NCBI GenBank assembly: GCA_947500775.1
Contig: CANMTD010000001.1
Location: forward strand, 62,001-126,000
DNA length: 64,000 nucleotides
DNA from: an uncultured Paracoccaceae bacterium
Lineage (GTDB): Bacteria; Pseudomonadota; Alphaproteobacteria; Rhodobacterales; Rhodobacteraceae
Direction: 5' to 3'
A program made the position numbers and the translations under genes. The notes beneath the pieces were generated by a model. The model searched no databases. It saw nothing but the letters and a program-made list of their open reading frames with translations, and was not told where the DNA came from. Shown here in pieces: positions 1-8,821 of this stretch (positions are counted from its first letter, which is position 1; each line of letters begins with the position of its first letter).

Positions 1-4
1 AGCC

Positions 5-1222
5 TTGGCGCGCGATCACTATGTTGCACCGCTTGATCAAGCGGTCGTGGCGGATGCAGATGGGACGGCCAAGGCTCCTTGGCGGTCTTTTGACGAGAGT
101 ATTGCCAGGGGCGGCATATCCGGCGGCGATCGGATCATACTTTTGCCGGGCTATCACGGACCGCTGATTGTGCGGGGGCTGAATTTTTCAAAGCCTGTCG
201 AAATCCGTGCCTATACGCAGGGCACAGCCCGTGTGCGGATGATCAAGATCTCCAAAAGCAAGAACCTGACTGTCGCGGGCCTGTCGGTCTGGCATTCAAA
301 AGGCGATGAGGCGGCCCCGCGGCTTGTTGAAACCGGCCCGGCGTCAAGCAACATCACATTTACCGGGCTGGATGTAAGGGGCCACGCATATCCCGACGAA
401 TTCCAGAACTGGTCCAAGGCAGAGTGGTTGCGACTGATCAAATCTTCCGGATTTCGCCTGGCAGGCCCGCAAAACACCGTGGCGGACAGCAGCGTGCGGG
501 CGACCACGATGGCGATCACCACACTTGGCAAAGATGCCCGCGTTATCAACAATCGCATTCAGGGCTTTCGCGCAGATGCGATGCGCGGACTTGGGTCCGG
601 TTCCGTGTTCCGGGGCAACGTCATTTCGGATTGTGTCAAGGTTGACGGAAACCACGACGACGGGTTTCAATCATGGTCGCTGAAAGATGGGCAAGGCAAT
701 CCAATTCCGGTTGTCGGGATGCTGATTGAGGACAATGTCATTGTCGAATGGGCGGGGCGCGAAAATCACCCGCTGCGCTGCACGTTGCAGGGGATCTCGG
801 TTTTTGACGGCCTCCAGAAAAACCTGACTGTCCGGAACAATCTGGTATCTGTGTCCGCTTATCACGGTATCAGCGTCTATGGCGGGGACGGAATTACGGT
901 TGCCAACAATACGGTCGTCAACGCACTAGGCCACGCCGGAGAGCGCCCCTGGATTGGGTTTTTTGAAATTAAAAATACCAAAACGCCTGCGAGCAACGTC
1001 AAACTGATCAACAATATCGCGCCCCGGTTTGTGAACCGTACAAGAAACAAACGCCTTGTAAGAGCGGGCGGAAATATTGAAATGCACAGCCCGCTTCGCG
1101 GGTTTGTAGACGTGGTTGGCGGTGATTTCAGGTTTCTGGCGGGTGGTTCGTTGGACAAGCAGCCCAAGCTGGGCTTTCAAAACCCAGGTGATATCGCGCC
1201 GCTGCCGTTTCAAACGGAATAA
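5..1222 (+). CDS. Right-handed beta-helix (pectate-lyase-like) protein, probably 5'-truncated by the window edge
   Basis: The product is at least 405 residues and is dominated by short repeating strands rich in N-N and V-x-N-N turns (for example VRNNLVSVSAYHGISV and GITVANNTVVNAL), the pattern of a parallel beta-helix as in polysaccharide lyases and C5-epimerases. A central stretch at about residues 193-225 reads DAMRGLGSGSVFRGNVISD, then HDDGFQSW; acidic residues plus a His in such a turn are plausible catalytic or metal-binding positions. The first possible start is a TTG at position 5, but the reading frame is open to the window edge, so the true start and any signal peptide may lie upstream. 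It neighbours a larger paralogue and a polysaccharide polymerase/ligase, so a role in modifying or cleaving a surface polysaccharide is inferred. The exact reaction is unknown. Confidence 0.8.
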   Translation: MARDHYVAPLDQAVVADADGTAKAPWRSFDESIARGGISGGDRIILLPGYHGPLIVRGLNFSKPVEIRAYTQGTARVRMIKISKSKNLTVAGLSVWHSKGDEAAPRLVETGPASSNITFTGLDVRGHAYPDEFQNWSKAEWLRLIKSSGFRLAGPQNTVADSSVRATTMAITTLGKDARVINNRIQGFRADAMRGLGSGSVFRGNVISDCVKVDGNHDDGFQSWSLKDGQGNPIPVVGMLIEDNVIVEWAGRENHPLRCTLQGISVFDGLQKNLTVRNNLVSVSAYHGISVYGGDGITVANNTVVNALGHAGERPWIGFFEIKNTKTPASNVKLINNIAPRFVNRTRNKRLVRAGGNIEMHSPLRGFVDVVGGDFRFLAGGSLDKQPKLGFQNPGDIAPLPFQTE

Positions 1223-1647
1223 TCGGTCGCATCTGGCGTAATCCCGGCCAGCCATTTGCGAAACAATCAGAGTTCGACGAAGAAAACGCGACTCGGTTTT
1301 TGCCCATATTTGGCTCAGGAAAACCAGAGCAATATTAATAAATTTGCCGGGATTGGCGGCTTTCTGCGCCGAATAACAGGTGCTTTGGCGCCATTTCGCC
1401 CAACTGTAGCCATTTTCAGCCGATGAATCGCCAAGGGTCGTTAAAATTTCGCATAGCTGCCCCAGTCCTGAGCGCATTCAGCCACAAGATAACCATGATC
1501 TGAAGGCTTTTTGTCTACGAATAGGAAACACCCGTATTCCGGCCCGAGTCGGGTCGACGGGCTAAGGTTCGGGTGCGGGGGCCCCGTTTGGCGACATGTA
1601 CTCGCACGCAGCAAGGGCTGCGTGCAGTCAATAAGGTAAATGGACGA
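1223..1647. other. 425-base intergenic region upstream of the beta-helix/LamG gene
   Basis: No convincing gene is seen here; the short reading frames lack coding character. The first half is comparatively AT-rich (around 1330-1350 and 1440-1450) and could hold a promoter for the downstream gene. The last 110 bases contain three successive short inverted repeats: 1543-1553 (CCCGAGTCGGG), 1576-1586 (CGGGGGCCCCG) and 1604-1625. Together they suggest a structured mRNA leader. Confidence 0.5.
1604..1625 (+). promoter_or_regulatory. Perfect 9-bp hairpin in the leader of the beta-helix/LamG gene
   Basis: GCACGCAGC and GCTGCGTGC flank an AAGG tetraloop, giving a perfect nine-pair stem. It ends about 8 bases before an AAGG that could be the ribosome-binding site (1633-1636) and 22 bases before the likely ATG. 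There is no T-run, so it does not look like an intrinsic terminator. A role in mRNA stability or translation control is inference. Confidence 0.45.
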
Positions 1648-4600
1648 ATGGCCTCTCTCTACACCGAACACAATCAGTTCGACAATCTATCCGTGACCGT
1701 AACCAACTCCGACGATCTTAACGCTGCCATCAGACAACTCGCCGAAAGCGGCGGGGGCACGATTTATGTGGATGGCGACGGCGGACCATTTGATATCGCG
1801 GCCTCCGGGATCGGCAGCGCGGAAAGCCCGATCCTGATCAAAGCCCTTGATCCGGAAAATCCCCCGACGGTGCATTCGGTCACATTGCTGAATGTCGAGG
1901 CGATCACGATCACCGAAATGCGTATCGACAGTTCCGATGTCTATACCGTGCGCGAGGCTTGGATCGAAGACATTCGGATCTCTGATTCCAAGGGAATCGA
2001 GATCGTGAACAACCACATGTCCAGTGTCGCCGAAGGTATGCTTGGCGAGGATGCCGACGCGATCTCTGGCGAAGGTCTGGGGACCATTCGCAATAGCGAA
2101 GACGTTGTTTTCTCGCACAACGACATATCCGGTTACAATCAGGGCATCGCGTTTCTTGAAGTGAAGGGGCTGGAATTCTCGAACAACGAGATTTCGGGCC
2201 TGCAAGGCGACGGTTTTCGCGGTGGCGGCATTCAGGATGCTGTCATTTCCGACAACTATATGCACGATTTCCTTGGCACCACACAGACCCTCAACCATTC
2301 TGATATGATCCAGTTGTGGGGGACAAATACCGTCATGCCCACCAAGAACATCCAGATCACCGGGAATGTTCTTGATTCCGGCGGTGGTGCGGGTACGCAA
2401 AGCATCTTTATTCGCAACGAATCCTTCGGCAGCAAAACCGCGGCTGGCGGCTATTTCGAAAACATCAGCATTTCGAACAACGCCATCCACAACAGTTCTT
2501 CGCATGGGATCTCTGTCTCGGACACCAAGGGGCTGACGATCACGGACAATACGGTTCTTTGGAACGATTCAACTTATGTCGTGTCCAAGCCGGGGGCCGA
2601 TCCGATTTCCTCGGCGCCCAGCATCCGCACAAAAAACACCGTCGATTCGACTGTAGAAGGCAACATAGCAGGGCGTATTGACGACGATGGTGTCTCGGTT
2701 ACTGGCGATAATATCATCTTGTCTTTCGATGACCCGACATCGGAATTTTACGTCCATTCGCATTTTGTGAACCTGATGGGGACAGGCGAATCCGACATCG
2801 GGGATTTGCGCCTTAAACACGATAGCGAACTGGATGGAACCTATGGGGCTGAACTCAGCTGGAGCTCTGCCTCCGAAGGTCTGGATGTTGCCATAAGCGC
2901 CTCGATTGACGGCGGCAACATGCAACAGGTGATGTTTTCGGCCGAACACTCGTTGCTGGATGGCTCTGCGATTGATGTAGCGACATCGCAGTTCAAATGG
3001 GTGTTCGACGATGGCACCGTTCTGAACGGGCCGACCGTCAACGCAGCTTTCGAAGGGGCGGGACCTCAGCAGGTGTCCCTGACGGTAACGACGGCTGACG
3101 GTACCAGCGAGACGATTGTCAAATCCTTTCAAGTCGAAACCAACGCCGTGTTCGCGCTTGGGTTTGATGGCGGGGCTGCGGACAGTTCCGGATGGGATAC
3201 AAGCATTACCGACGCGGGGGATTACACAGGTGGTCTTACCGGGTTGGGGCTGAAGGTCGACAAGGACAGTTCCGTCACTATCGGCCGCTTTAACGATCAG
3301 CTGTACAATCTAAGAACGTTTTCCATCGAAATGTCGATGAAGGTCAACGACCTGGGCGATGGTGGGACCGTCATGTACATGCACGATCATTTCAGCCTTA
3401 TGACGATGGATGATGGCACCCTCACATTCGTTCTGGTGACGGATGATGGCGTGTTCGATGTCAGCTCTTCCGCGGGTCTTATGTCAGAAGGCGGATGGCA
3501 TGACATTGGTATTTCTTACGACCATTTCTCGGGCAAGCTGGGCCTTTACGTAGATGACCTGCTTGTCGGCCAATCAGACGCAACCGGATCGACGGCGCCC
3601 GGCTCTTACACCGGCGTGATTGTCGGCGGGTCCAAGTCGGGTACGCTTAAGGCCGTGATTGATGATCTGACGATGGATCGCGAACCGATCGGCGGCTGGG
3701 TGCATACAGAAGCCACCAATATCGGGGATGCCATCGTTGACGGTGGACAGGCAGATGACGGCAGCGCCGATCCCGATACGGGGGCAGGCTCGGCTGACGG
3801 CGGTGCGGACACGCAGGCGGGTGGCACTGACGGTTCTGATCCGACAGTGCCGATGGTGTTGCTGCACAAATCGGCGCAGGGCCAGGAATACGATCTTGGC
3901 GCTGGTGACACATATTCGGTCGGTCGCGAGAATACGTTCCTGTTTTCGCGGGATAATTTCCGTATCGAATTGGATCTGGAAACCGCTCAGGCGAATGTCG
4001 ATGGCATATTCCTTGATTTCTACCGGACGCTGTACGCCCAGGTGGATGAACAGGGGCATGTCAGATTCGTTCTGACAACCGATGATGGAAAGTTCGAAGT
4101 CCGGACCGAAACGGCGATTTTCGAAGAGGCCGGGCGCCACGAAATCGCCTTTAGCTATAACAGCGACGAAGGTCTGCTTCAGATCGAAATCGATGGGGTG
4201 GTGTCAGCACAGACCGCAGCCTCGGGAACGACATCTGATCTTCCGTATTGGGGGCTTAATCTGGGAAGTACTTTCGGGACGTCGATTGATGCAAAGGTCA
4301 GCAACCTTGAGGTTTACGACAATCCCAAGATCGCGCCGGTCTCGGAACCGGACATCGACAGTGATGTCTCTTGGGAACCGGATCACTTTTTCAGCTTCGA
4401 AGGCATGGTCCATGACGAGGTCGATCAGACGACCAAGTTGCGGTTTTGGTCGAATGCCTCTGAAAGCTATGCTGATGGCACCGATGGTCAGGCTTTCAAT
4501 CTGGATGGTCAGAGCAAAGTCGGGTTTGAGCGCGGAGAGATCGAACTGAACGACACAGATAGTTTTATCATGTCGTTTGATTTCCAGCGGACCGAACTGG

Positions 4601-4968
4601 ACGAAGGCGGCCGCGTGATGCATCTGCACAAGGTCATGGACACATACATCGACGATGATGGCTTCCTGAATTTCCAGCTTACGACTGAAAGTGGCGCTCA
4701 TTATCTGGTGAACGATATCCAGGCTTTTGATGACGAAGATTGGCACAACGTTGAAATCGCATATGACGGTGACGCTGGTATCTTGAGCCTTTCGGTGGAT
4801 GGTGATGTTGCGACCTTGGATGGGGTCACGGGCAACACCGATAGCGTCCTGTATTGGGGCCTTACGATTGGCAACACATGGGGCGCAAGTGTCGAAGGCA
4901 ATATCGATAACTTAGCGATCACCGATCAGGTTCCGGACAGCTATCTGGAGAATCTGGGGCTGATTTAA
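1648..4968 (+). CDS. Large beta-helix protein with PKD-like segment and three LamG/concanavalin-like modules
   Basis: From the ATG at 1648 the protein is 1106 residues; a GTG at 1573 would add 25 residues but has no better ribosome site. Residues about 1-370 form a right-handed beta-helix with many N-N turns and contain GDGFRGGGIQDAVISDN followed by HSDMIQLWG, matching the motif region of the neighbouring smaller beta-helix protein. A PKD/cadherin-like stretch follows at about residues 440-500. Then come three tandem LamG-like sandwiches (about 505-680, 740-890 and 920-1105). Each has a hydrophobic 'FxLTTDDGxF'-like strand and a 'WHxIxISYD' or similar strand; they are separated by an Asp/Gly/Ala-rich linker. 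No N-terminal signal peptide and no RTX repeats are visible, so the export route is unclear. A secreted polysaccharide lyase or epimerase that binds its polymer through LamG domains is inferred. Confidence 0.8.
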   Translation: MASLYTEHNQFDNLSVTVTNSDDLNAAIRQLAESGGGTIYVDGDGGPFDIAASGIGSAESPILIKALDPENPPTVHSVTLLNVEAITITEMRIDSSDVYTVREAWIEDIRISDSKGIEIVNNHMSSVAEGMLGEDADAISGEGLGTIRNSEDVVFSHNDISGYNQGIAFLEVKGLEFSNNEISGLQGDGFRGGGIQDAVISDNYMHDFLGTTQTLNHSDMIQLWGTNTVMPTKNIQITGNVLDSGGGAGTQSIFIRNESFGSKTAAGGYFENISISNNAIHNSSSHGISVSDTKGLTITDNTVLWNDSTYVVSKPGADPISSAPSIRTKNTVDSTVEGNIAGRIDDDGVSVTGDNIILSFDDPTSEFYVHSHFVNLMGTGESDIGDLRLKHDSELDGTYGAELSWSSASEGLDVAISASIDGGNMQQVMFSAEHSLLDGSAIDVATSQFKWVFDDGTVLNGPTVNAAFEGAGPQQVSLTVTTADGTSETIVKSFQVETNAVFALGFDGGAADSSGWDTSITDAGDYTGGLTGLGLKVDKDSSVTIGRFNDQLYNLRTFSIEMSMKVNDLGDGGTVMYMHDHFSLMTMDDGTLTFVLVTDDGVFDVSSSAGLMSEGGWHDIGISYDHFSGKLGLYVDDLLVGQSDATGSTAPGSYTGVIVGGSKSGTLKAVIDDLTMDREPIGGWVHTEATNIGDAIVDGGQADDGSADPDTGAGSADGGADTQAGGTDGSDPTVPMVLLHKSAQGQEYDLGAGDTYSVGRENTFLFSRDNFRIELDLETAQANVDGIFLDFYRTLYAQVDEQGHVRFVLTTDDGKFEVRTETAIFEEAGRHEIAFSYNSDEGLLQIEIDGVVSAQTAASGTTSDLPYWGLNLGSTFGTSIDAKVSNLEVYDNPKIAPVSEPDIDSDVSWEPDHFFSFEGMVHDEVDQTTKLRFWSNASESYADGTDGQAFNLDGQSKVGFERGEIELNDTDSFIMSFDFQRTELDEGGRVMHLHKVMDTYIDDDGFLNFQLTTESGAHYLVNDIQAFDDEDWHNVEIAYDGDAGILSLSVDGDVATLDGVTGNTDSVLYWGLTIGNTWGASVEGNIDNLAITDQVPDSYLENLGLI

Positions 4969-5032
4969 CACCGCACTGGGTTTGGCCGGGCCCTATCGCG
5001 TGGTCTGGCCGAACCCAATGTATCTGCGGTGT
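4968..5032. terminator. Long imperfect hairpin filling the gap between two convergent genes
   Basis: Two nested arm pairs are present: ACACCGC (4968-4974) with GCGGTGT (5026-5032), and TGGGTTTGGCC (4977-4987) with GGCCGAACCCA (5007-5017, one mismatch). The structure begins at the stop codon of the beta-helix gene and ends directly at the stop codon of the opposing gene. This is what a shared bidirectional transcription stop would look like, although no T-run follows on either strand. Confidence 0.5.
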
Positions 5033-6490
5033 CTAGGCGCGGCTTGTTCTGCGTCGTTTTCCACGCGCATCAAAAAACTCTTTTTGACGGGTGTAGCGGT
5101 TTACCGGGGTTTCCTCTTCTTCCGAAGAGGAAACATTCATCGCGGCATGTGTTCGGCAAATCGGCAGGCTTGTTCCCATACCCAGCAGAAAGAACAGGAA
5201 ACTGGCGGTCCCGCTCCAGACCGCGACGGTTCCCAAAGCGATGAACATCGCGACAAAGGTGATCATAAAATTCCGGCGATAGAGCATGGTTATTTTCGGC
5301 AAGCCCTTTGCCGCGATCAGTTTTGCGCCCATCGTCACAAAAGCGGCCAGCAGGAAGAAAATGGTGGGAAAACCGCCACGGACAGCCAGCAACAGCCAGT
5401 TGTTGTCGATCGACGAAGTCAGCCAATGCGGTCGGACCCAAGGGTTCAGCCCCAAACCAAAAATCGGATTGTCGATGACGTTCTGAATGCCATAGGTCCA
5501 GATATAGACACGGGTATAGGCCGTTCCCGAACTGAAAGCCAAACGTGTGGACAGCGCAACCAGGGCGGACCGGTCAGAGACTATTTCAAGGGCGAGATAG
5601 AAAATAGCGAACAGCACCAGCAGCAGCTTCCAGGAATTGTTGGTCGCCCAGGCCCACATCAACAGCGAAACCTGAAATAGAATTACAAGATAGGCGCCAC
5701 TGGAAAGCGACATGGCCGTCAGGGCGATGCACAGCCCGCCAAATACCGCGCGTCCCGCAAAGCTGGGAAAAACAGCCAGCATTGACGCGAACCCAAGGCC
5801 CCAGAACACGCCAAACAGAATTGGGTGTTCAAAATTACCCTGAACACGGTCAAAGCCCCAGCGCCTTGGATAGCCGATCGTGGCATTGTCGAACACGTCC
5901 AGAAACCCGCCAAGTATCTCGTGCAATATGAAACGCTCTGTCAGCAGCTCCACCGCCGCCACCGGCGCAACGACCACCATGGCATAGCCGAAAAACCGCC
6001 AGAACGCCCTGTAATCTGAGGGTGTTTGGATCAGAACACGGCCCAAAAGATACGCCCCGAACATATCCACGACCTGCAACCCCATGAATTCAATCATAGC
6101 GGTGCCGTGATTGACCATGATCGACAGGGTGGCCCAGATAATGAAGCCCACCATCAGGATATCGACGGCATTTATCTTAAAGTTCTTCCCCCGAAAGAAC
6201 ATCACTAGGCATGGGAAAAAGGCCAATAACAGATACAGGCGCGTGAACCCCATCGTGATCGAGCCAAAGTGCAGATGCGCGGGAATCAGAAAGCTGAGCA
6301 CCAGTAGAAACATCATGATCCGGCGGGGCCGGGCCGAATCGTCCATCGCAAAATATTCGGCGGGCTGGGCAGCTTGCGTCATGAAGGAAAGTCCAAAGGG
6401 GGCAGCGTTCAATGCTTTGGCGGGACTATAGGCAATGAAACGGCGGTTCTCAACAAATCCATGGCGCGGGGCGATATCATTAAAGCGCAT
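5033..6490 (-). CDS. O-antigen ligase / Wzy-type polysaccharide polymerase family membrane protein
   Basis: The product is 485 residues and highly hydrophobic, with roughly ten to twelve membrane segments. A larger loop in the C-terminal third carries the O-antigen-ligase-like stretch TYGIQNVIDNPIFGLGLNPW, then HWLTSSIDNNWL, where the arginine- and histidine-containing periplasmic loop of Wzy_C proteins lies. Members of this family join oligosaccharide units or transfer polymer to lipid A or protein on the periplasmic side of the inner membrane. The ATG at 6490 is used; an internal ATG at 6382 would remove 36 mostly polar residues and is possible because neither start has a strong ribosome site. 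Polymerase and ligase cannot be told apart from sequence alone. Its neighbours are the beta-helix genes. Confidence 0.82.
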   Translation of the reverse strand: MRFNDIAPRHGFVENRRFIAYSPAKALNAAPFGLSFMTQAAQPAEYFAMDDSARPRRIMMFLLVLSFLIPAHLHFGSITMGFTRLYLLLAFFPCLVMFFRGKNFKINAVDILMVGFIIWATLSIMVNHGTAMIEFMGLQVVDMFGAYLLGRVLIQTPSDYRAFWRFFGYAMVVVAPVAAVELLTERFILHEILGGFLDVFDNATIGYPRRWGFDRVQGNFEHPILFGVFWGLGFASMLAVFPSFAGRAVFGGLCIALTAMSLSSGAYLVILFQVSLLMWAWATNNSWKLLLVLFAIFYLALEIVSDRSALVALSTRLAFSSGTAYTRVYIWTYGIQNVIDNPIFGLGLNPWVRPHWLTSSIDNNWLLLAVRGGFPTIFFLLAAFVTMGAKLIAAKGLPKITMLYRRNFMITFVAMFIALGTVAVWSGTASFLFFLLGMGTSLPICRTHAAMNVSSSEEEETPVNRYTRQKEFFDARGKRRRTSRA

Positions 6491-6498
6491 TTTAAAGG

Positions 6499-6513
6499 TT
6501 AAGCGTGGCTTTA
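6499..6513. promoter_or_regulatory. CtrA-like direct repeat upstream of motB
   Basis: TTAA, seven bases, TTTA. This matches seven of eight positions of the alphaproteobacterial CtrA recognition sequence TTAA-N7-TTAA. It lies 46 bases before the motB start in the divergent gap with the polysaccharide polymerase gene. Confidence 0.4.
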
Positions 6514-6558
6514 CGCCTGCTCTTTATACCCGGAGATGGGTGAGAACGAGGTGGCGAT

Positions 6559-7398
6559 ATGAGTGCGGGCACAAATGCGCCCATCATCATAAAGCGGAAA
6601 AAGGTTGTTGCGGGCGATGGGCATCATGGCGGTGCCTGGAAAGTGGCCTATGCTGACTTTGTGACTGCGATGATGGCGTTTTTCATGTTGATGTGGCTGT
6701 TGAACGCCACAACGGAGAAACAGCGCAAAGGCATTGCGGATTACTTTAACCCGACCATACCGGTGAACCGTATCTCGGGCGGGGGCGAGGGGTCCTTTGG
6801 CGGCGAAAGCGTGTTTTCCGAACAGGTGCTGCCGCAAAACGGCATTGGCGCCAGCACACGGCGCCCGACCGAACAGCGCCAGTCCCGCGGGGAAACCGGT
6901 ACGGATACGGCGGCGGATCGTGAACACGCCGAAACGTCGATGTCCGATGTGGCCTCGGCGTTGATGGCGCGTGGCGGTGAAAGCATGGTCAGCCAACAGG
7001 CCCTGCGCCACATCGTGACCCGCGTCACCGACGAAGGGTTGATTGTCGAACTGTTCGATCTGGACGGTGTACCCCTGTTTGAAGAGGGAACCGACACGCC
7101 AACACCTATTCTGACCGAACTGACCGCAATGATCGCCTCTGTCTTCGAACTGGTTGAAAACGATGTGGCCATTGGCGGGCACATACGGGCGCTGCCGATT
7201 GTTCTGGCCGATAATCCGAGGTGGGACCTGTCAACGCAGCGGGCTCAGGCCGTGCGCCTGCTGGTGGAACAATCCGGTTTCCCGTCGCAGCGGGTGCAGC
7301 GTGTCACCGGGTTTGCCGACCGCAAACCGATGGCGCGTGATCCCATGGCGCCGCGCAACAATCGGCTGGAACTGATCCTGCTGCGGGACAGGCTGTAA
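6559..7398 (+). CDS. motB: Flagellar motor stator protein MotB (OmpA-like peptidoglycan-binding)
   Basis: MotB forms the proton-conducting stator ring with MotA and anchors it to peptidoglycan. The 279-residue product starts with a basic cytoplasmic tail, then a single membrane helix at about residues 30-48 containing YADF, where Asp33 is the expected proton-binding aspartate. A variable linker and a C-terminal OmpA/MotB domain (about 140-279, ending NNRLELILL) follow. It is the first gene of the motB-flgE-flgK-flgL-flgI run; the partner motA lies 24 kb away in the same cluster. The ATG at 6559 is followed by the typical basic N-terminus. Confidence is high because of the YADF helix plus OmpA-type C-terminus. 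Confidence 0.95.
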   Translation: MSAGTNAPIIIKRKKVVAGDGHHGGAWKVAYADFVTAMMAFFMLMWLLNATTEKQRKGIADYFNPTIPVNRISGGGEGSFGGESVFSEQVLPQNGIGASTRRPTEQRQSRGETGTDTAADREHAETSMSDVASALMARGGESMVSQQALRHIVTRVTDEGLIVELFDLDGVPLFEEGTDTPTPILTELTAMIASVFELVENDVAIGGHIRALPIVLADNPRWDLSTQRAQAVRLLVEQSGFPSQRVQRVTGFADRKPMARDPMAPRNNRLELILLRDRL

Positions 7399-7420
7399 AA
7401 GATCGATTGCATTTTATCTA

Positions 7421-7435
7421 TTAGCGGCATGTTAA
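7421..7435. promoter_or_regulatory. CtrA-like direct repeat upstream of flgE
   Basis: TTAG, seven bases, TTAA in the 96-base motB-flgE gap, 60 bases before the flgE start. Seven of eight positions match TTAA-N7-TTAA. The same half-site and spacing pattern recurs upstream of other flagellar genes in this window. Confidence 0.45.
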
Positions 7436-7494
7436 GCGCGGAACGGTAACGCTTGTTTCAGACCAGGGGTCGAAGCAGCAGAAAGGCGCTACCG

Positions 7495-8793
7495 ATGACC
7501 ATATCCTCCTCGCTTAATGCCGGTGTGGCTGGGCTTAATGCCAATGCCACCCGTCTTGCCACCATTTCCGACAACATCGCGAATTCCGGCACGCATGGCT
7601 ATAAACGTGCCACGGCCGATTTCCATTCGCTGGTGATCGGGGATTCCAACAAATATTCGGCCGGTGGGGTGCGCGCCACGACCACCCGCCTGATTGATGA
7701 ACGCGGGCCGCTGGTGTCCACGGGCAATGCCACCGATATCGCGGTTGCGGGGCGCGGCATGCTGCCTGTGACCGAAGCGGTCGCTTTGGATCAGACCACC
7801 GGTTCGCTGCCCTTGCGGTTGATGACAACCGGATCGTTCCGACCTGATGCCGAGGGGATCCTGAAAACCGATTCCGGTATGGTTCTTCTGGGGTGGCCTG
7901 CGGCCGCTGACGGGACGGTTCCGGTCTATTCACGCGATTCTGCAGATGCGCTTGAACCGGTGCGGGTCGCGATCAACCAGTTTGCCGGTCAGCCAACAAC
8001 CCGGATGCGGCTTGGCGTCAACCTGCCCGCCACCGCCACCGAAAGCGGCGCGGCGGGTGATCCGCTGAACCTGTCGGTCGAATATTTTGGCAATCTGGGC
8101 ACATCGGAAACCCTGACGATGAACTTTTCGCCCACCGTCCCTGCCTCTGGCTCGTCGAATGAATGGACCTTGCAGATCAGCGATTCCGCCTCGGGCGGGG
8201 CGGTGATCGGCGAATACACCCTGACCTTCGACGGCAGCCGGGCCAATGGCGGAACCCTGGCCTCGGTCACGACAATCTCGGGCGGGGCATATGACGGGGC
8301 AACCGGGTTGTTGAACCTGAATGTTGCGGGCGGCCCGATCGAACTGACAATGGGCAGCCTGGGCGATCCCGGCGGATTGACCCAGCTGTCCGACACCTTT
8401 GCACCGACGGCGATTACCAAGGACGGCTCGCCCGTCGGTAATCTCAGCTCGGTCGAAGTGGACGCAAACGGATTTGTGCACGCGATCTATGACGCAGGGT
8501 TCACGCGCACCATCTATCAGGTGCCGATTGTGGATGTGCCCAACCCCAACGGCCTGATTGCGCTGAACAATCAGACCTATCAGGTGTCTCCGGAAAGCGG
8601 CCCGCTGTTCCTGTGGGATGCCGGTGATGGCCCGACGGGCGAAATGGCCGGGTTTGCACGCGAAGAATCGGCCACGGATGTCGCCGCCGAACTGACCCAG
8701 CTTATCCAGACCCAGCGCGCCTATTCGTCAAACGCCCGTGTCATTCAGACCGTGGATGAGATGTTGCAGGAAACCACGAATATCATCCGCTGA
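7495..8793 (+). CDS. flgE: Flagellar hook protein FlgE
   Basis: FlgE polymerises into the hook, the universal joint outside the outer membrane. The 432-residue product has the N-terminal rod/hook signature (TISSSLNAGVAGLNANATRL, then SDNIANSGTHGYKRA) and the matching C-terminal segment ending ELTQLIQTQRAYSSNARVIQ, both typical of axial proteins. The start at 7495 is chosen because AGAAAGG lies about 10 bases upstream; an upstream start at 7453 would add 14 atypical residues. The central 250 residues are Gly/Asp-rich hook domains. It precedes flgK, flgL and flgI, a standard late-structure order. Confidence 0.95.
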   Translation: MTISSSLNAGVAGLNANATRLATISDNIANSGTHGYKRATADFHSLVIGDSNKYSAGGVRATTTRLIDERGPLVSTGNATDIAVAGRGMLPVTEAVALDQTTGSLPLRLMTTGSFRPDAEGILKTDSGMVLLGWPAAADGTVPVYSRDSADALEPVRVAINQFAGQPTTRMRLGVNLPATATESGAAGDPLNLSVEYFGNLGTSETLTMNFSPTVPASGSSNEWTLQISDSASGGAVIGEYTLTFDGSRANGGTLASVTTISGGAYDGATGLLNLNVAGGPIELTMGSLGDPGGLTQLSDTFAPTAITKDGSPVGNLSSVEVDANGFVHAIYDAGFTRTIYQVPIVDVPNPNGLIALNNQTYQVSPESGPLFLWDAGDGPTGEMAGFAREESATDVAAELTQLIQTQRAYSSNARVIQTVDEMLQETTNIIR

Positions 8794-8821
8794 TTTCTTG
8801 GGCAGAAAGGGCTGATCGCCT

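Noticed and set aside
926-1477. Minus-strand frame of 183 codons between the two beta-helix genes
   Set aside because: It runs antisense into the first beta-helix gene and has no domain or start-site support.
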